A DNA stretch of 64,000 bases from assembly GCF_947503795.1 (NCBI RefSeq), contig NZ_CANNEZ010000001.1, positions 177,001 through 241,000 on the forward strand, given 5' to 3'. A model generated the notes under the pieces. That model was not told the DNA's origin. It saw nothing but the letters and a program-made list of their open reading frames with translations, and searched no databases. The position numbers were made by a program, and so were the translations under genes. Positions within the stretch are counted from its first letter, which is position 1. Each line of letters opens with the position of its first letter. Shown one piece after another: positions 27,746 through 36,352 of the stretch. This DNA is from an uncultured Jannaschia sp. GTDB lineage: Bacteria > Pseudomonadota > Alphaproteobacteria > Rhodobacterales > Rhodobacteraceae.

Positions 27746-28828
27746 ATGATCCGGTTGGAGCGCCGGCCGACGCCCTCGCGCGTCTGGGGTGCCGCGGCCC
27801 CGATCCTTGCCGTCGCGCTGACGATGATCGCGGGCGGGCTGATGTTCGCGTTCCTCGGCGAAGACCCGATCGAGGCGATCCGAACGATCTTCTGGGACCC
27901 CGTCTTCGGCGAGTTCGCGTGGTATTTCCGCGGCCAGCTTCTGGTGAAGGCCGGGCCGCTGATCCTGATCGCGGTGGGCCTCGCCTTGGGCTTCCGGGCG
28001 GGTGTCTGGAACATCGGGGCCGAGGGGCAATACATCATCGGCGCGATCTGCGGCGCCGCCGCCGGGCTCGCGTTCTACCCGTCCGATAGCTGGCTGATCT
28101 TTCCGCTGATGGTGGTTTGCGGGGCGCTGGGCGGCCTCGCCTGGGCGATGATCCCGGCGCTGCTCAGGGTCAGGCTCGGGACGAACGAGATCCTCGTGTC
28201 GCTGATGCTGGTCTACGTAGCCGAGAACTTGCTTGCTTCGGCGGCGGTGTCGTGGCTGCGCAACCCCGACGCGGTGGGCTTTCCGGGCTCGCGCAACCTC
28301 AGCCAGTGGGCGGCGGCGGCGAACCCCGAACTGATCGCGGGGACGGGCGCGCATTGGGGCGTCGTGGCCGCTCTGATCGCGGTCATCTTCGCTTATATCA
28401 TGCTGACGCGTCACCTTCTGGGCTTTCAGATCCGGCTGACCGGGGCCGCGCCCCGCGCAGCGCGCTTTGCGGGGGTCGATCCGGGACGGCTGGTCCTGAT
28501 CTGCTTCGGTCTGTCGGGTCTGCTCGCGGGTCTCGCCGGGCTCTTCGAGGTGACGGGTCCCGCGGGCCAGATCTCCATCGACTTCGCCTCGGGCTACGGT
28601 TTCACGGCGATTATCGTGGCCTTCCTCGGGCGGCTGAACCCGCTGGGGATCGTGGCGGCGGGGCTGCTCATGGCGCTGACCTATGTGGGCGGCGACAACG
28701 CGGCGACTAATCTCGGGCTTCCGGCGGCGGCGATCTCGGCGTTTCAGGGGATGCTTCTGTTCTTCCTGCTGGCCGTCGACGTGCTGGCGAACTTCCGGGT
28801 GCGGATCGGGTCAGGGGTGACGACATGA
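27746..28828 (+). CDS. BMP-type ABC transporter permease 1
   Basis: A 360-residue inner membrane permease of the BPD_transp_2 family with about nine hydrophobic segments. Family marks include GVWNIGAEGQYIIGAICGA near residue 90 and GYGFTAIIVAFLGRLNPLGI near 290. It corresponds to the NupP/YufP subunit. ATG is 12 bases after the ATPase stop; its TGA overlaps the ATG of the following small membrane protein. Confidence 0.92.
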   Translation: MIRLERRPTPSRVWGAAAPILAVALTMIAGGLMFAFLGEDPIEAIRTIFWDPVFGEFAWYFRGQLLVKAGPLILIAVGLALGFRAGVWNIGAEGQYIIGAICGAAAGLAFYPSDSWLIFPLMVVCGALGGLAWAMIPALLRVRLGTNEILVSLMLVYVAENLLASAAVSWLRNPDAVGFPGSRNLSQWAAAANPELIAGTGAHWGVVAALIAVIFAYIMLTRHLLGFQIRLTGAAPRAARFAGVDPGRLVLICFGLSGLLAGLAGLFEVTGPAGQISIDFASGYGFTAIIVAFLGRLNPLGIVAAGLLMALTYVGGDNAATNLGLPAAAISAFQGMLLFFLLAVDVLANFRVRIGSGVTT

Positions 28829-29109
28829 ACCATGCGCGGATGGCGCCCCTGATGGGGCTTGCGATGGGCGGAATGATCCCGCTGATGATCCACGGGCCCA
28901 TGGCCGACGCGGGCATCGCATTCGTCGCGGCCCATGTCGCGGTGGTGGCGGGGCTGGCGTCGCTGGCATTTGTCGCGCCCCGCGTCCGAACGTGGCTCGC
29001 CGCACACCGACCAGACCGGCGGATGCTCCGGCGGATGGCGCTGGGCGTCCCCGTGGGGTTCGCGGTGGTGTGCGCCCACTGCCTCCTGACGTGGCATGGA
29101 AGCGCCTGA
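28825..29109 (+). CDS. small membrane protein between the two permease genes
   Basis: A 94-residue methionine-rich protein with three hydrophobic segments (LMGLAMGGMIPLMIHGPM, FVAAHVAVVAGLASLAFV, MALGVPVGFAVVCAHCLL) and a histidine-rich character (NHARM, IHGPM, AAHVA, AHCLLTWH). I recognise no family. It is coupled on both sides: ATGA overlap with permease 1 and TGATG overlap with permease 2. This arrangement suggests a role with the importer, but the methionines and histidines could also indicate metal binding. Confidence 0.75.
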   Translation: MNHARMAPLMGLAMGGMIPLMIHGPMADAGIAFVAAHVAVVAGLASLAFVAPRVRTWLAAHRPDRRMLRRMALGVPVGFAVVCAHCLLTWHGSA

Positions 29110-30038
29110 TGGACCTCTCCTCGATCTCCCCCACGCTCCTGATCGCATCCCTGATGGTGGCCGCGACCCCGATCCTTCTGGCTGCCCTCGGCGAGATGGT
29201 CGTGGAGAAATCCGGTGTCCTGAACCTCGGGGTCGAGGGGATGATGATCATGGGCGCGGTCTGCGGGTTCATCGCGGCGATCGAGACCGGCTCGCCCTGG
29301 CTCGGGTTCATCGTGGCGGCGGTCGCGGGGGCGGTGATGGCGCTGCTCTTCGGGTTCCTGACGCAAGTGCTCCTGTCGAACCAAGTCGCCACGGGGCTTG
29401 CCCTGACACTCTTCGGCCTCGGCCTGTCGAGCCTGCTGGGACAGGGCTATGTCGGCATCAAGGCCAACTCGCTGGGCCGGATCGACCTCGGCCCCCTCAG
29501 CGATCTGCCGTTCTTCGGGCGCGTCCTCTTCGGACACGACCCGATCGTTTACCTTAGCGTGGCACTCGTCGTGGCCGTCTGGGCGTTCCTCCGCTTCACC
29601 CGCGCGGGCCTGATCCTGCGCGCGGTGGGCGAAAGCCACGAGGCGGCGCATGCTCTGGGTTATTCCGTCCACTTCGTGCGCTTGGCGGCCATCGCGTTCG
29701 GGGGCGCCTGCGCGGGCCTTGGCGGCGCATATCTGAGCCTCGTGCGCGTGCCGCAATGGACCGAGGGGATGACGGCGGGGGCGGGCTGGATCGCGCTGGC
29801 CATCGTGGTCTTCGCGTCTTGGCGGGCGCCGCGCGTTCTGATCGGTGCCTATTTGTTCGGCGGCATCACGGTGTTGCAGCTTAACCTTCAGACGGCCGGC
29901 GCGCGCATCCCGGTCGAGCTTCTGTCGGCGGCGCCCTACCTTGTCACCATCCTCGTGCTCGTGCTTATTTCGCTCCGTGCCGGGAGGGGCGGGGATGCGC
30001 CCGCCGACCTGGGCAAACCGTTCCACGCGTCCCGCTGA
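29109..30038 (+). CDS. BMP-type ABC transporter permease 2
   Basis: A 309-residue inner membrane permease, shorter partner of the previous permease (NupQ/YufQ type). It shows EKSGVLNLGVEGMMIMGAV near residue 35 and GEMTAGAGW-type EGMTAGAGWIALAIVVFA near 220. The start is the ATG at 29109, overlapping the stop of the small membrane gene; a longer open frame upstream is a shadow. Thirty bases separate it from the binding-protein gene. Confidence 0.92.
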   Translation: MDLSSISPTLLIASLMVAATPILLAALGEMVVEKSGVLNLGVEGMMIMGAVCGFIAAIETGSPWLGFIVAAVAGAVMALLFGFLTQVLLSNQVATGLALTLFGLGLSSLLGQGYVGIKANSLGRIDLGPLSDLPFFGRVLFGHDPIVYLSVALVVAVWAFLRFTRAGLILRAVGESHEAAHALGYSVHFVRLAAIAFGGACAGLGGAYLSLVRVPQWTEGMTAGAGWIALAIVVFASWRAPRVLIGAYLFGGITVLQLNLQTAGARIPVELLSAAPYLVTILVLVLISLRAGRGGDAPADLGKPFHASR

Positions 30039-30068
30039 AGAGGACGCGCCACCACTGGGGAGATACCG

Positions 30069-31157
30069 ATGAAATTCACCACCCTGCTTGCAGGCGCGAT
30101 GAGCCTTGCGTTGACCGGCGCGGCCTTCGCCCAGGACGATCCGGTCAAGGTCGGCTTCGTCTATGTCGGCCCGATCGGCGATGGCGGCTGGACCTTCCAG
30201 CACGACCAGGGCCGCCTCGCCCTCGAAGAAGAGTTCGGCGACAAGGTCGAGACCGTCTACCAGGAGAGCGTCCCCGAGGGCGCCGATGCCGAGCGGGTCA
30301 TCACCCAGATGGCGCTGGGCGGGGCGGACATCATCTTCACCACGTCCTTCGGCTATATGGATCCGACCAACAACGTCGCGGCCAAGTTCCCCGATGTGAA
30401 GTTCGAGCACGCCACCGGCTACAAGCGCGACCATCCGAACGTCTCAACCTATGACGCGCGCTTCTACGAGGGCCGCGCCGTGATCGGCACCATCGCGGGC
30501 CACATGACCGAGACGAACAAGATCGGCTACATCGCGTCCTTCCCGATCCCTGAGGTCATCCAGGGCATCAACTCGAGCTTCCTGCACGCGCAGAAGGTGA
30601 ACCCCGATGTCGAGATGGTCGTGACCTGGGCCTATACCTGGTTCGATCCCGCCAAGGAGGCCGACGCCGCCCGCGCGATGATCGACCAGGGCGTCGACGT
30701 CATCCTGCAGCACACCGATTCGACCGCGCCGCAGGCCGCCGCACAGGAGGCCAACGAGAACGGGGGCCGCGTCTTCACCTTCGGCCAGGCCTCCGACATG
30801 GCGGCCTTCAAGCCGAGCCCCCGGATCGCCTCGATCATCGACGACTGGTCGCCCTACTACATCGAGCGGGTCGGCGCGCTGATGGACGGCAGCTACGAGC
30901 AGACGGCCTCCTGGGGCGGGATGCCCGAGGGCGAGGTCGTGATCGGCGAGATCACCTCCGAGGTGCCTGCCGAGGTGAAGGCCGAGGCCGAAGCCATGAT
31001 CGCCGCCATCACCGACGGCAGCTACCACCCCTTCACCGGCCCGATCACCAAGCAGGACGGCTCGGTCTGGCTGGCCGACGGCGAAGTGGCCGATGACGGC
31101 GCGCTGGCGACGATGGACTTCTATGTCGAGGGCATCGAGGGCGACATCCCGAACTGA
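30069..31157 (+). CDS. BMP family substrate-binding protein
   Basis: A 362-residue periplasmic protein with signal peptide residues 1-21 (cut after GAAFA). The BMP/PnrA-like fold begins KVGFVYVGPIGDGGWTFQHDQGR, where the GDGGW loop is typical of purine-binding members, and has IIFTTSFGYMDP and TYDARFYEGRAVIG later. It lacks a lipobox cysteine, so it should be soluble in the periplasm. GGGGAG lies before the ATG. As the last gene of the unit it is followed by a strong terminator. Purine or nucleoside binding follows from the xdhABC linkage and is not proven by sequence. Confidence 0.9.
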   Translation: MKFTTLLAGAMSLALTGAAFAQDDPVKVGFVYVGPIGDGGWTFQHDQGRLALEEEFGDKVETVYQESVPEGADAERVITQMALGGADIIFTTSFGYMDPTNNVAAKFPDVKFEHATGYKRDHPNVSTYDARFYEGRAVIGTIAGHMTETNKIGYIASFPIPEVIQGINSSFLHAQKVNPDVEMVVTWAYTWFDPAKEADAARAMIDQGVDVILQHTDSTAPQAAAQEANENGGRVFTFGQASDMAAFKPSPRIASIIDDWSPYYIERVGALMDGSYEQTASWGGMPEGEVVIGEITSEVPAEVKAEAEAMIAAITDGSYHPFTGPITKQDGSVWLADGEVADDGALATMDFYVEGIEGDIPN

Positions 31158-31175
31158 TCCGGTCGCGATCCGGAC

Positions 31176-31208
31176 AAGGCGCCCGGCGGGTTCTCCGCCG
31201 GGCGCCTT
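31176..31208 (+). terminator. intrinsic terminator after the xdh/importer operon
   Basis: A perfect 14-bp stem (AAGGCGCCCGGCGG with CCGCCGGGCGCCTT) closes a 5-base loop GTTCT. It sits 18 bases after the binding-protein stop and 15 bases before the converging RidA stop, with flanking A and T pairs but no long T run, so it may serve both directions. Confidence 0.8.
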
Positions 31209-31223
31209 GCGTTCCGGGGGGCG

Positions 31224-31658
31224 TCAGCCGTCGAGGGCGCGCGCGGTGTCCGGCATCGTGAAGCGGGCGGCGGGGATTTCGGCCGTGCCGTTGATCTCGA
31301 TGAGCAGGCGCGGATCGTAGAGCGCAGCCACCTCCAGTGTCGTCGTGACCGGATAGGGCGGCGAGAAGACCTGTGTCCGGATCTCGCCGCAGGCCATGAA
31401 CGCGGAGATGTCGGTCGTGAACTGGTTCAGAGCGACGATATCCGACATCCGGCCACCCATCGGCGCGAGAATGTCGGCGAGGTTCCGCAGGACCTGCCGG
31501 ACCTGCTGCCCCATATCGCCTTCGCCCACGATCTGCCCGGAGGCATCGAGCGCCACCTGTCCTTTCAGAAGGACCGTCTGCCCAGTCCCGACGATGACGG
31601 ATTGCGAGAATGCGCCGAAGGGCGCCCAGATGTCGGGCGGGTCGAAGCTGTGGGCCAT
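31224..31658 (-). CDS. RidA family protein
   Basis: A 144-residue Rid-fold protein (YjgF/YER057c/UK114). It contains LLKGQVALDASGQIVGEGDMGQQ and the C-terminal LLIEINGTAEIP, and lacks the canonical arginine of RidA at the usual RAxxxV position (here the motif is DPRLLIEING), so enamine deaminase activity is possible but not certain. The ATG at 31658 has GGAGG five bases upstream and is preferred to the ATG four codons earlier. It diverges from an aldo/keto reductase. Confidence 0.87.
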   Translation of the reverse strand: MAHSFDPPDIWAPFGAFSQSVIVGTGQTVLLKGQVALDASGQIVGEGDMGQQVRQVLRNLADILAPMGGRMSDIVALNQFTTDISAFMACGEIRTQVFSPPYPVTTTLEVAALYDPRLLIEINGTAEIPAARFTMPDTARALDG

Positions 31659-31848
31659 GTCGTCCTCCATCGCGGGGTAGGTCGCGGGGCGGGTTCGCGT
31701 GCCGCCCACTTCCGCGAAAGCCTAGTCAGATCGTATCGCACCGTCACGCAGGCGCTGGATCGCCAAACGCCACGATCCCGAACACCGGCGCGGGCGAAGA
31801 TCTGAAATCGCGGCTCGCAAATCCGCCGGATTCGGGAAACACTCGGAT

Positions 31849-32781
31849 ATGACCGATCTCACCAGCCTCGACGGCACCCCGATTTCGTCCCTGTGCTTCG
31901 GCACCATGCAGTTCGGCGGCACGGCCGACGAGACCGCCAGCCGGGGCATGTACGACGACTGCCGCGCCGCCGGCGTCAACTTCTTCGACACCGCCCATGT
32001 CTATACCGGCGGTGCGTCCGAGACGATGCTGGGCGCCATGGTCGCCCCCGAGCGCGACCGCGTCGTCGTCGCCACCAAGGCGGCATATGGGGGCGGCGCG
32101 TCGCGGCAGAATATCCTGGATTCGCTCGACGAAAGCCGCCGCCGGCTGGACCTCGACGTGATCGACATCCTCTACATGCATCGCTGGGATGGCGGCACGC
32201 CGCTGGAGGAGACGTTCGAGACGCTGGCCCGACTGCAATCGGACGGCACCGTGCGTCATCTCGGGGTCAGCAACTACGCCGCGTGGCAGGTGATGAAGGC
32301 GCAGGGTGTCGCCGCCGCGCTGGGTACCCGAATCGCGATCATGCAACCGATGTATAACCTCGTGAAGCGACAGGCGGAGGTGGAACTCCTGCCGATGGCG
32401 CTGGATCAGGGAATCGCGGTCGCGCCCTATTCGCCGCTGGGCGGCGGGCTTCTGACTGGAAAATACGCCGATGGCGGCGAGGGGCGTATCCGCAGCGACG
32501 AACGATACGCCGCACGTTACGGTCAGGACTGGATGCACGAGACGGCGACGGCACTCGGCGCGCTGGCCCGCGAACGGGGCGTCGATCCAGCGACGCTCGC
32601 GGTGGCTTGGGCGATGCGCCAGCCGGGCGTCTCGGCGCCGATCATCAGCGCGCGGTCGCCCGAACAATTGGTTCCTTCGCTCGCAGCGGCGGCGTTCGAG
32701 ATGGACGACGCGCTGCGCGACCGCATCACCGCCCTGTCGCGCGCGCCCGCCCCCGCCACGGATCGCCTCGAGGAGGCGTGA
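31849..32781 (+). CDS. aldo/keto reductase
   Basis: A 310-residue NADPH-dependent oxidoreductase with a TIM-barrel fold. The catalytic tetrad is visible as Asp47 and Tyr52 in FFDTAHVY, Lys77 in VATKAAY and His111 in YMHRWDG. NADP-binding region near the C terminus: APIISARSPEQL. Substrate unknown. It is followed 69 bases later by a FAD oxidoreductase gene on the same strand. Confidence 0.92.
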   Translation: MTDLTSLDGTPISSLCFGTMQFGGTADETASRGMYDDCRAAGVNFFDTAHVYTGGASETMLGAMVAPERDRVVVATKAAYGGGASRQNILDSLDESRRRLDLDVIDILYMHRWDGGTPLEETFETLARLQSDGTVRHLGVSNYAAWQVMKAQGVAAALGTRIAIMQPMYNLVKRQAEVELLPMALDQGIAVAPYSPLGGGLLTGKYADGGEGRIRSDERYAARYGQDWMHETATALGALARERGVDPATLAVAWAMRQPGVSAPIISARSPEQLVPSLAAAAFEMDDALRDRITALSRAPAPATDRLEEA

Positions 32782-32850
32782 GGCGCGTCGGCGCGTCCAC
32801 CTGCGCCTGGCCCTTTGCCATGCCCCGCGTCCCGTGACAGGTTCCGGACC

Positions 32851-33927
32851 ATGTACGAATTTCTGATCATCGGCGGTGGCATTGCCGGGCTGGCCGCGGG
32901 GCAGGCGCTGGCGCCGCTGGGGCGCGTGCTCGTCCTCGAAGCGGAAGCCGCGATCGGGCATCATGCCTCGGGGCGGTCGGCAGCGCTTTTCGAGGAAAGC
33001 TACGGCAAGCCCGCCGTCATCGCGCTCAACCGGGCGTCGCGCCCCGATCACGCGACGGCCGGCCATCTCAGCGCGCGCGGGTTTCTTCTCGTGGCGGTCG
33101 AGGGCGAGGACGCCGCCTTCGAGGCCGATCTCCAGGCGATGTCCATTGCCGAGATGTCCGTCGCTGACGCCCGGACGCGGGTCCCGATCCTGTCGGACGG
33201 GGTGACCCGTGCCGCCTTCGAGCCGGATGCGATGGACCTTGATACCGACGCGATGCTGCAGGCGGGCGCGCGCGCGGTCCGTGCCGGTGGCGGCGCCGTG
33301 CTGACCGGCATGCGGGTCGATGCCATCGCGCGCGCCCCCGGCGGCTGGCAGGTGTGGGCCGGCGGCGAAACTCACGAGGCACGGACGCTCGTGAACGCGG
33401 CGGGGCCCTGGGCCGACGCGGTGGCGCGGATGGCGGGTGCCACCCCGCTCGGCCTGACGCCGCTCCGCCGGTCGATGGCGCGGCTCAAGGCGCCCGGCGG
33501 CCACGACGTCCGCGGCTGGCCGATGCTGATGGGCGCGGGCGAGAGCTGGTACGCCAAGCCCGATGCGGGCGCATGGATCGTGTCTCCCGCCGAGGAGGAC
33601 CCGTCCGAGCCGCTGGACGCCTTCGCCGACGACATGGTGCTGGCCGAGGGGCTGGCCCGCTATCAGGAGGCCGTGACCGAGGAGGTGACGCGCCCCATCG
33701 CGACCTGGGCCGGTCTCAGGACCTTCACGCCCGACCGGCTGCTGGCGATCGGGCCGTCGGAGCTGGACGGCTTCTGGTGGAGCGTGGGGCAGGGCGGCTA
33801 CGGCTTCCAGACCGCGCCCGCCGCCGCACGCCTCCTGGCGGATCGGATCGCGGGCCGCGGCTCGGAACTCGGGGCCGAGACCGTCGCCGCCCTCGATCCG
33901 CGCCGGTTCCTTCGGATGACGGCATGA
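32851..33927 (+). CDS. FAD-dependent oxidoreductase, DAO family (D-arginine dehydrogenase/glycine oxidase-like)
   Basis: A 358-residue flavoprotein. The dinucleotide-binding GGGIAG is at residues 8-13, followed by GHHASGRSAALFEESYG near 34-50, which is the D-amino acid dehydrogenase pattern seen in DauA. The C-terminal FAD contact is SVGQGGYGFQTAPAAARLLAD. Likely oxidises a D-amino acid to a 2-oxo acid; the RidA gene nearby would fit imine clearance, though it is in another transcript. ATG at 32851 starts MYEFLIIGGG directly. Its stop overlaps the next start (ATGA). Confidence 0.87.
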   Translation: MYEFLIIGGGIAGLAAGQALAPLGRVLVLEAEAAIGHHASGRSAALFEESYGKPAVIALNRASRPDHATAGHLSARGFLLVAVEGEDAAFEADLQAMSIAEMSVADARTRVPILSDGVTRAAFEPDAMDLDTDAMLQAGARAVRAGGGAVLTGMRVDAIARAPGGWQVWAGGETHEARTLVNAAGPWADAVARMAGATPLGLTPLRRSMARLKAPGGHDVRGWPMLMGAGESWYAKPDAGAWIVSPAEEDPSEPLDAFADDMVLAEGLARYQEAVTEEVTRPIATWAGLRTFTPDRLLAIGPSELDGFWWSVGQGGYGFQTAPAAARLLADRIAGRGSELGAETVAALDPRRFLRMTA

Positions 33928-34577
33928 TCCGCCGCCTCGACCTGCCCGATACGGCCGGCGCGGTCGACGGATCGGGTCTTTTACACGCGCCGTCGGCGGA
34001 CCGGAACCGCGAGGCGATCCTCGATGCGCTGCTGCCGCGCCTGCCCCGGCAGGGCGACGTGCTGGAGCTGGCTTCGGGCACGGGACAACACATCGCCGCG
34101 CTGGCCGCCCATCGGCCCGACCTGTCCTTTCATCCGACCGAACCCGATCCGGAACGGCGCGCCGCCATCGACGCCCGCTGCCGGGGTCTCGCCAATGTCG
34201 CACCGGCGGGCGATGTCGATGCCTGCACGGCGGGCTGGTCGCTGGAGGGGACGGCCGAGGCGGTGATGGTGGTGAACCTGTTGCATCTCATCTCGGATGC
34301 CGAGATGTCGGTGCTTCTCGACGAGGCCGTGCGCGTCCTGTCGCCCGGCGGTCTTCTGGCGATCTACGGACCGTTTCTCCGCGGCGGGGTCGCGACGTCG
34401 CCCGGCGATCTGACCTTCGACGCGAGCCTGCGCGCGCAGGACAGCGCGATCGGCTTCAAGGAGGTCGAGGTGATCGAGACCGTACTCGGGGCGATGGGGC
34501 TCGATGTCGAGCGGATCGCCATGCCGGCCAACAACCTTATGGTCATCGGGCGCGTGCCGACCCTGCCCGGGTTCTAA
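33924..34577 (+). CDS. DUF938 family protein, putative SAM-dependent methyltransferase
   Basis: A 217-residue protein of the DUF938 group. SAM-binding region: VLELASGTGQHIAALAAHRPDLSFHPTEPDP at about residues 42-72, and a motif post-I aspartate region VDACTAGW; it also has EAVMVVNLLHLIS. Such proteins are predicted methyltransferases without known substrate. The ATG overlaps the stop of the oxidoreductase gene by 4 bases. It converges on hisG with a gap of 9 bases. Confidence 0.88.
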   Translation: MIRRLDLPDTAGAVDGSGLLHAPSADRNREAILDALLPRLPRQGDVLELASGTGQHIAALAAHRPDLSFHPTEPDPERRAAIDARCRGLANVAPAGDVDACTAGWSLEGTAEAVMVVNLLHLISDAEMSVLLDEAVRVLSPGGLLAIYGPFLRGGVATSPGDLTFDASLRAQDSAIGFKEVEVIETVLGAMGLDVERIAMPANNLMVIGRVPTLPGF

Positions 34578-34586
34578 GGCGTTGCC

Positions 34587-35276
34587 CTAGCCCTGCGCGA
34601 GGATCGGACGCAGCCGGTCCAGCTCGGACCGTTCGGCCTCGGACCAGTCGGCGACGCGGGAGCGGAAGAGCGTCGCCTGGCTCGCGTGGATCGGACCGCC
34701 GTCGAGCACCTTTAGGTGGTTCGCCCGCAGCGTCTCGCCGGTCGAGGTGATGTCAGCGATGGCCTCGGCCGTGCCGTTCAGCACCGTGCCCTCGGTCGCG
34801 CCTTGGCTGTCGACGAGCGCGTAGTCGGCGACGCCGTGCTCGGTCAGGTATTCGCGCACGAGGCGGTGATACTTGGTCGCGATCCTCAGCCTGTGGCCAT
34901 GGGTGGCGCGGAACTGGGCCGCGACCGCGTCGAGATCGTCGGGCGTGTCGCAATCGACCCAGACCTTCGGAACGGCGAGGATCAGGTCGGCATGGCCGAA
35001 CCCCATCGTGGCCAGCGGCTCGACCCGATCGGCCCAACCGACCATCTTCTCGCGCACGAGGTCGCTGCCTGTGACGCCCAGATGGATGCGCCCGGCGGCC
35101 AGCTCGCGCGGGACCTCGCCCGCCGAAAGAAGCACCAGTGCGATCTCGGCGCCCGCGACCGCGCCCGCGTATTCCCGGTCCGATCCGGTGCGCGAGAGGG
35201 TCAGGCCGCGCGCGCCGAACCAGTCGAAGGTCTTCTCCATCAGGCGACCCTTGGACGGAATGCCGAGCCGTATCAT
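34587..35276 (-). CDS. hisG: ATP phosphoribosyltransferase, short form
   Basis: A 229-residue catalytic subunit for the first step of histidine synthesis (ATP + PRPP to phosphoribosyl-ATP). It begins with RLGIPSKGRLMEKT, has the PRPP site region QGATEGTVLNGTAEAIADITSTGETLRAN, and lacks the C-terminal regulatory domain of the long form. Short HisG needs HisZ as regulatory partner, and hisZ is immediately upstream with a 4-base ATGA overlap. The start at 35276 was set by this overlap and by the conserved N terminus. Confidence 0.96.
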   Translation of the reverse strand: MIRLGIPSKGRLMEKTFDWFGARGLTLSRTGSDREYAGAVAGAEIALVLLSAGEVPRELAAGRIHLGVTGSDLVREKMVGWADRVEPLATMGFGHADLILAVPKVWVDCDTPDDLDAVAAQFRATHGHRLRIATKYHRLVREYLTEHGVADYALVDSQGATEGTVLNGTAEAIADITSTGETLRANHLKVLDGGPIHASQATLFRSRVADWSEAERSELDRLRPILAQG

Positions 35277-36352
35277 GGCGCGTCCTCCAGAAGGCCGGGG
35301 CGGATGACGCCGCCCACCGCGGGGATCGAGCGGCCTTCGCCGAGGATCGCGGTCAGCGCGTCGTATCGACCGCCGGTGGCGACCGTGCGCCCGCCGCGCG
35401 TGAAGGTGAAGGTGAAGCCGTCGTAATATTCCATCGCCGTACGTCCCCGCGCCGGCGCGAAGGACAGGCGGGCCGGGTCGTGGCCCCGTGCGGCCAATGC
35501 GTCGGCCCGCGCCTCCAGCCGGTCGGCGGCCGGGTCCAGCGCCGGCAGGTCCACGGCGAGATCGCGGATGCGGGAGACGGCCTCGGAGAGCGGCGCGTCC
35601 AGCATCAGAAGCGCGTCGATCGCATCGGCCTCGGGGCCCGGAAGCGGCGGGGTGGCCGCATCCTCGGCCAGCGCGGCGAGGCGCGCCGCGATCTCGGGTG
35701 TCTCCCGCAGACCGATGGCGGGACCGGCCTCGGCGACGATGGCTTCGGGCGCTTCGGCGGCGAGGCGCATGAGCAGCGTGGCGCGGGCCGGGCTGGGGGC
35801 CGCGCGCCCGGTGAACCGGGCCATCAGGCGGCGGAAGCGGCGCGGCCGCCAGACATGCCGGCGGAGCGCGGCGCGGCGGCGGTCGGTCGTCGTCAGCCCC
35901 TCGACCGCCGCGATCAGCAGCCCCAGATCGCCGAGCGCGGGGGCGGGCGCCCACGGGGCGAGCGCACCGCCGATCAGGTCGAACACCTCGGCATCGGCGG
36001 CAGCGGGATCGGTGCGGTCGAACACCTCGTAGCCGACCTGAAGGTACTCGCGGGGACGACCCTCGTCGGCCTCCTGCCGCCGGAAGACCTCGCCCGCGTA
36101 GCAATAGCGCGCAGGCTCGGCGCCGTGGGCCATGTGGGCCTGAACGACGGGCACCGTGAAATCGGGGCGCAGCATCGTCTCGCCGCGCAGCGGGTCCTGC
36201 GTGACGAAGGCACGCGCGCGAATATCCTCGCCATAGAGGTCGAGCAGCGTGCCCGCCGGTTGCAGGATCGACGTCTCGACCGGCGCGGCGCCGGTGGCCG
36301 TGAACCGCTGCAACAGGGTGGCCGCGCGAGTGCGGTCGGCGGCGGTGATCAT
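35273..36352 (-). CDS. hisZ: ATP phosphoribosyltransferase regulatory subunit
   Basis: A 359-residue paralogue of histidyl-tRNA synthetase without aminoacylation function; it binds HisG and confers feedback inhibition by histidine. It keeps class II core motifs such as [14 protein letters not shown] and [12 protein letters not shown], and a late GGRYDAL, while lacking the tRNA-binding domain. The ATG overlaps the hisS stop (ATGA) and its stop overlaps hisG, so the three genes form a coupled hisS-hisZ-hisG operon. Confidence 0.94.
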   Translation of the reverse strand: MITAADRTRAATLLQRFTATGAAPVETSILQPAGTLLDLYGEDIRARAFVTQDPLRGETMLRPDFTVPVVQAHMAHGAEPARYCYAGEVFRRQEADEGRPREYLQVGYEVFDRTDPAAADAEVFDLIGGALAPWAPAPALGDLGLLIAAVEGLTTTDRRRAALRRHVWRPRRFRRLMARFTGRAAPSPARATLLMRLAAEAPEAIVAEAGPAIGLRETPEIAARLAALAEDAATPPLPGPEADAIDALLMLDAPLSEAVSRIRDLAVDLPALDPAADRLEARADALAARGHDPARLSFAPARGRTAMEYYDGFTFTFTRGGRTVATGGRYDALTAILGEGRSIPAVGGVIRPGLLEDAP

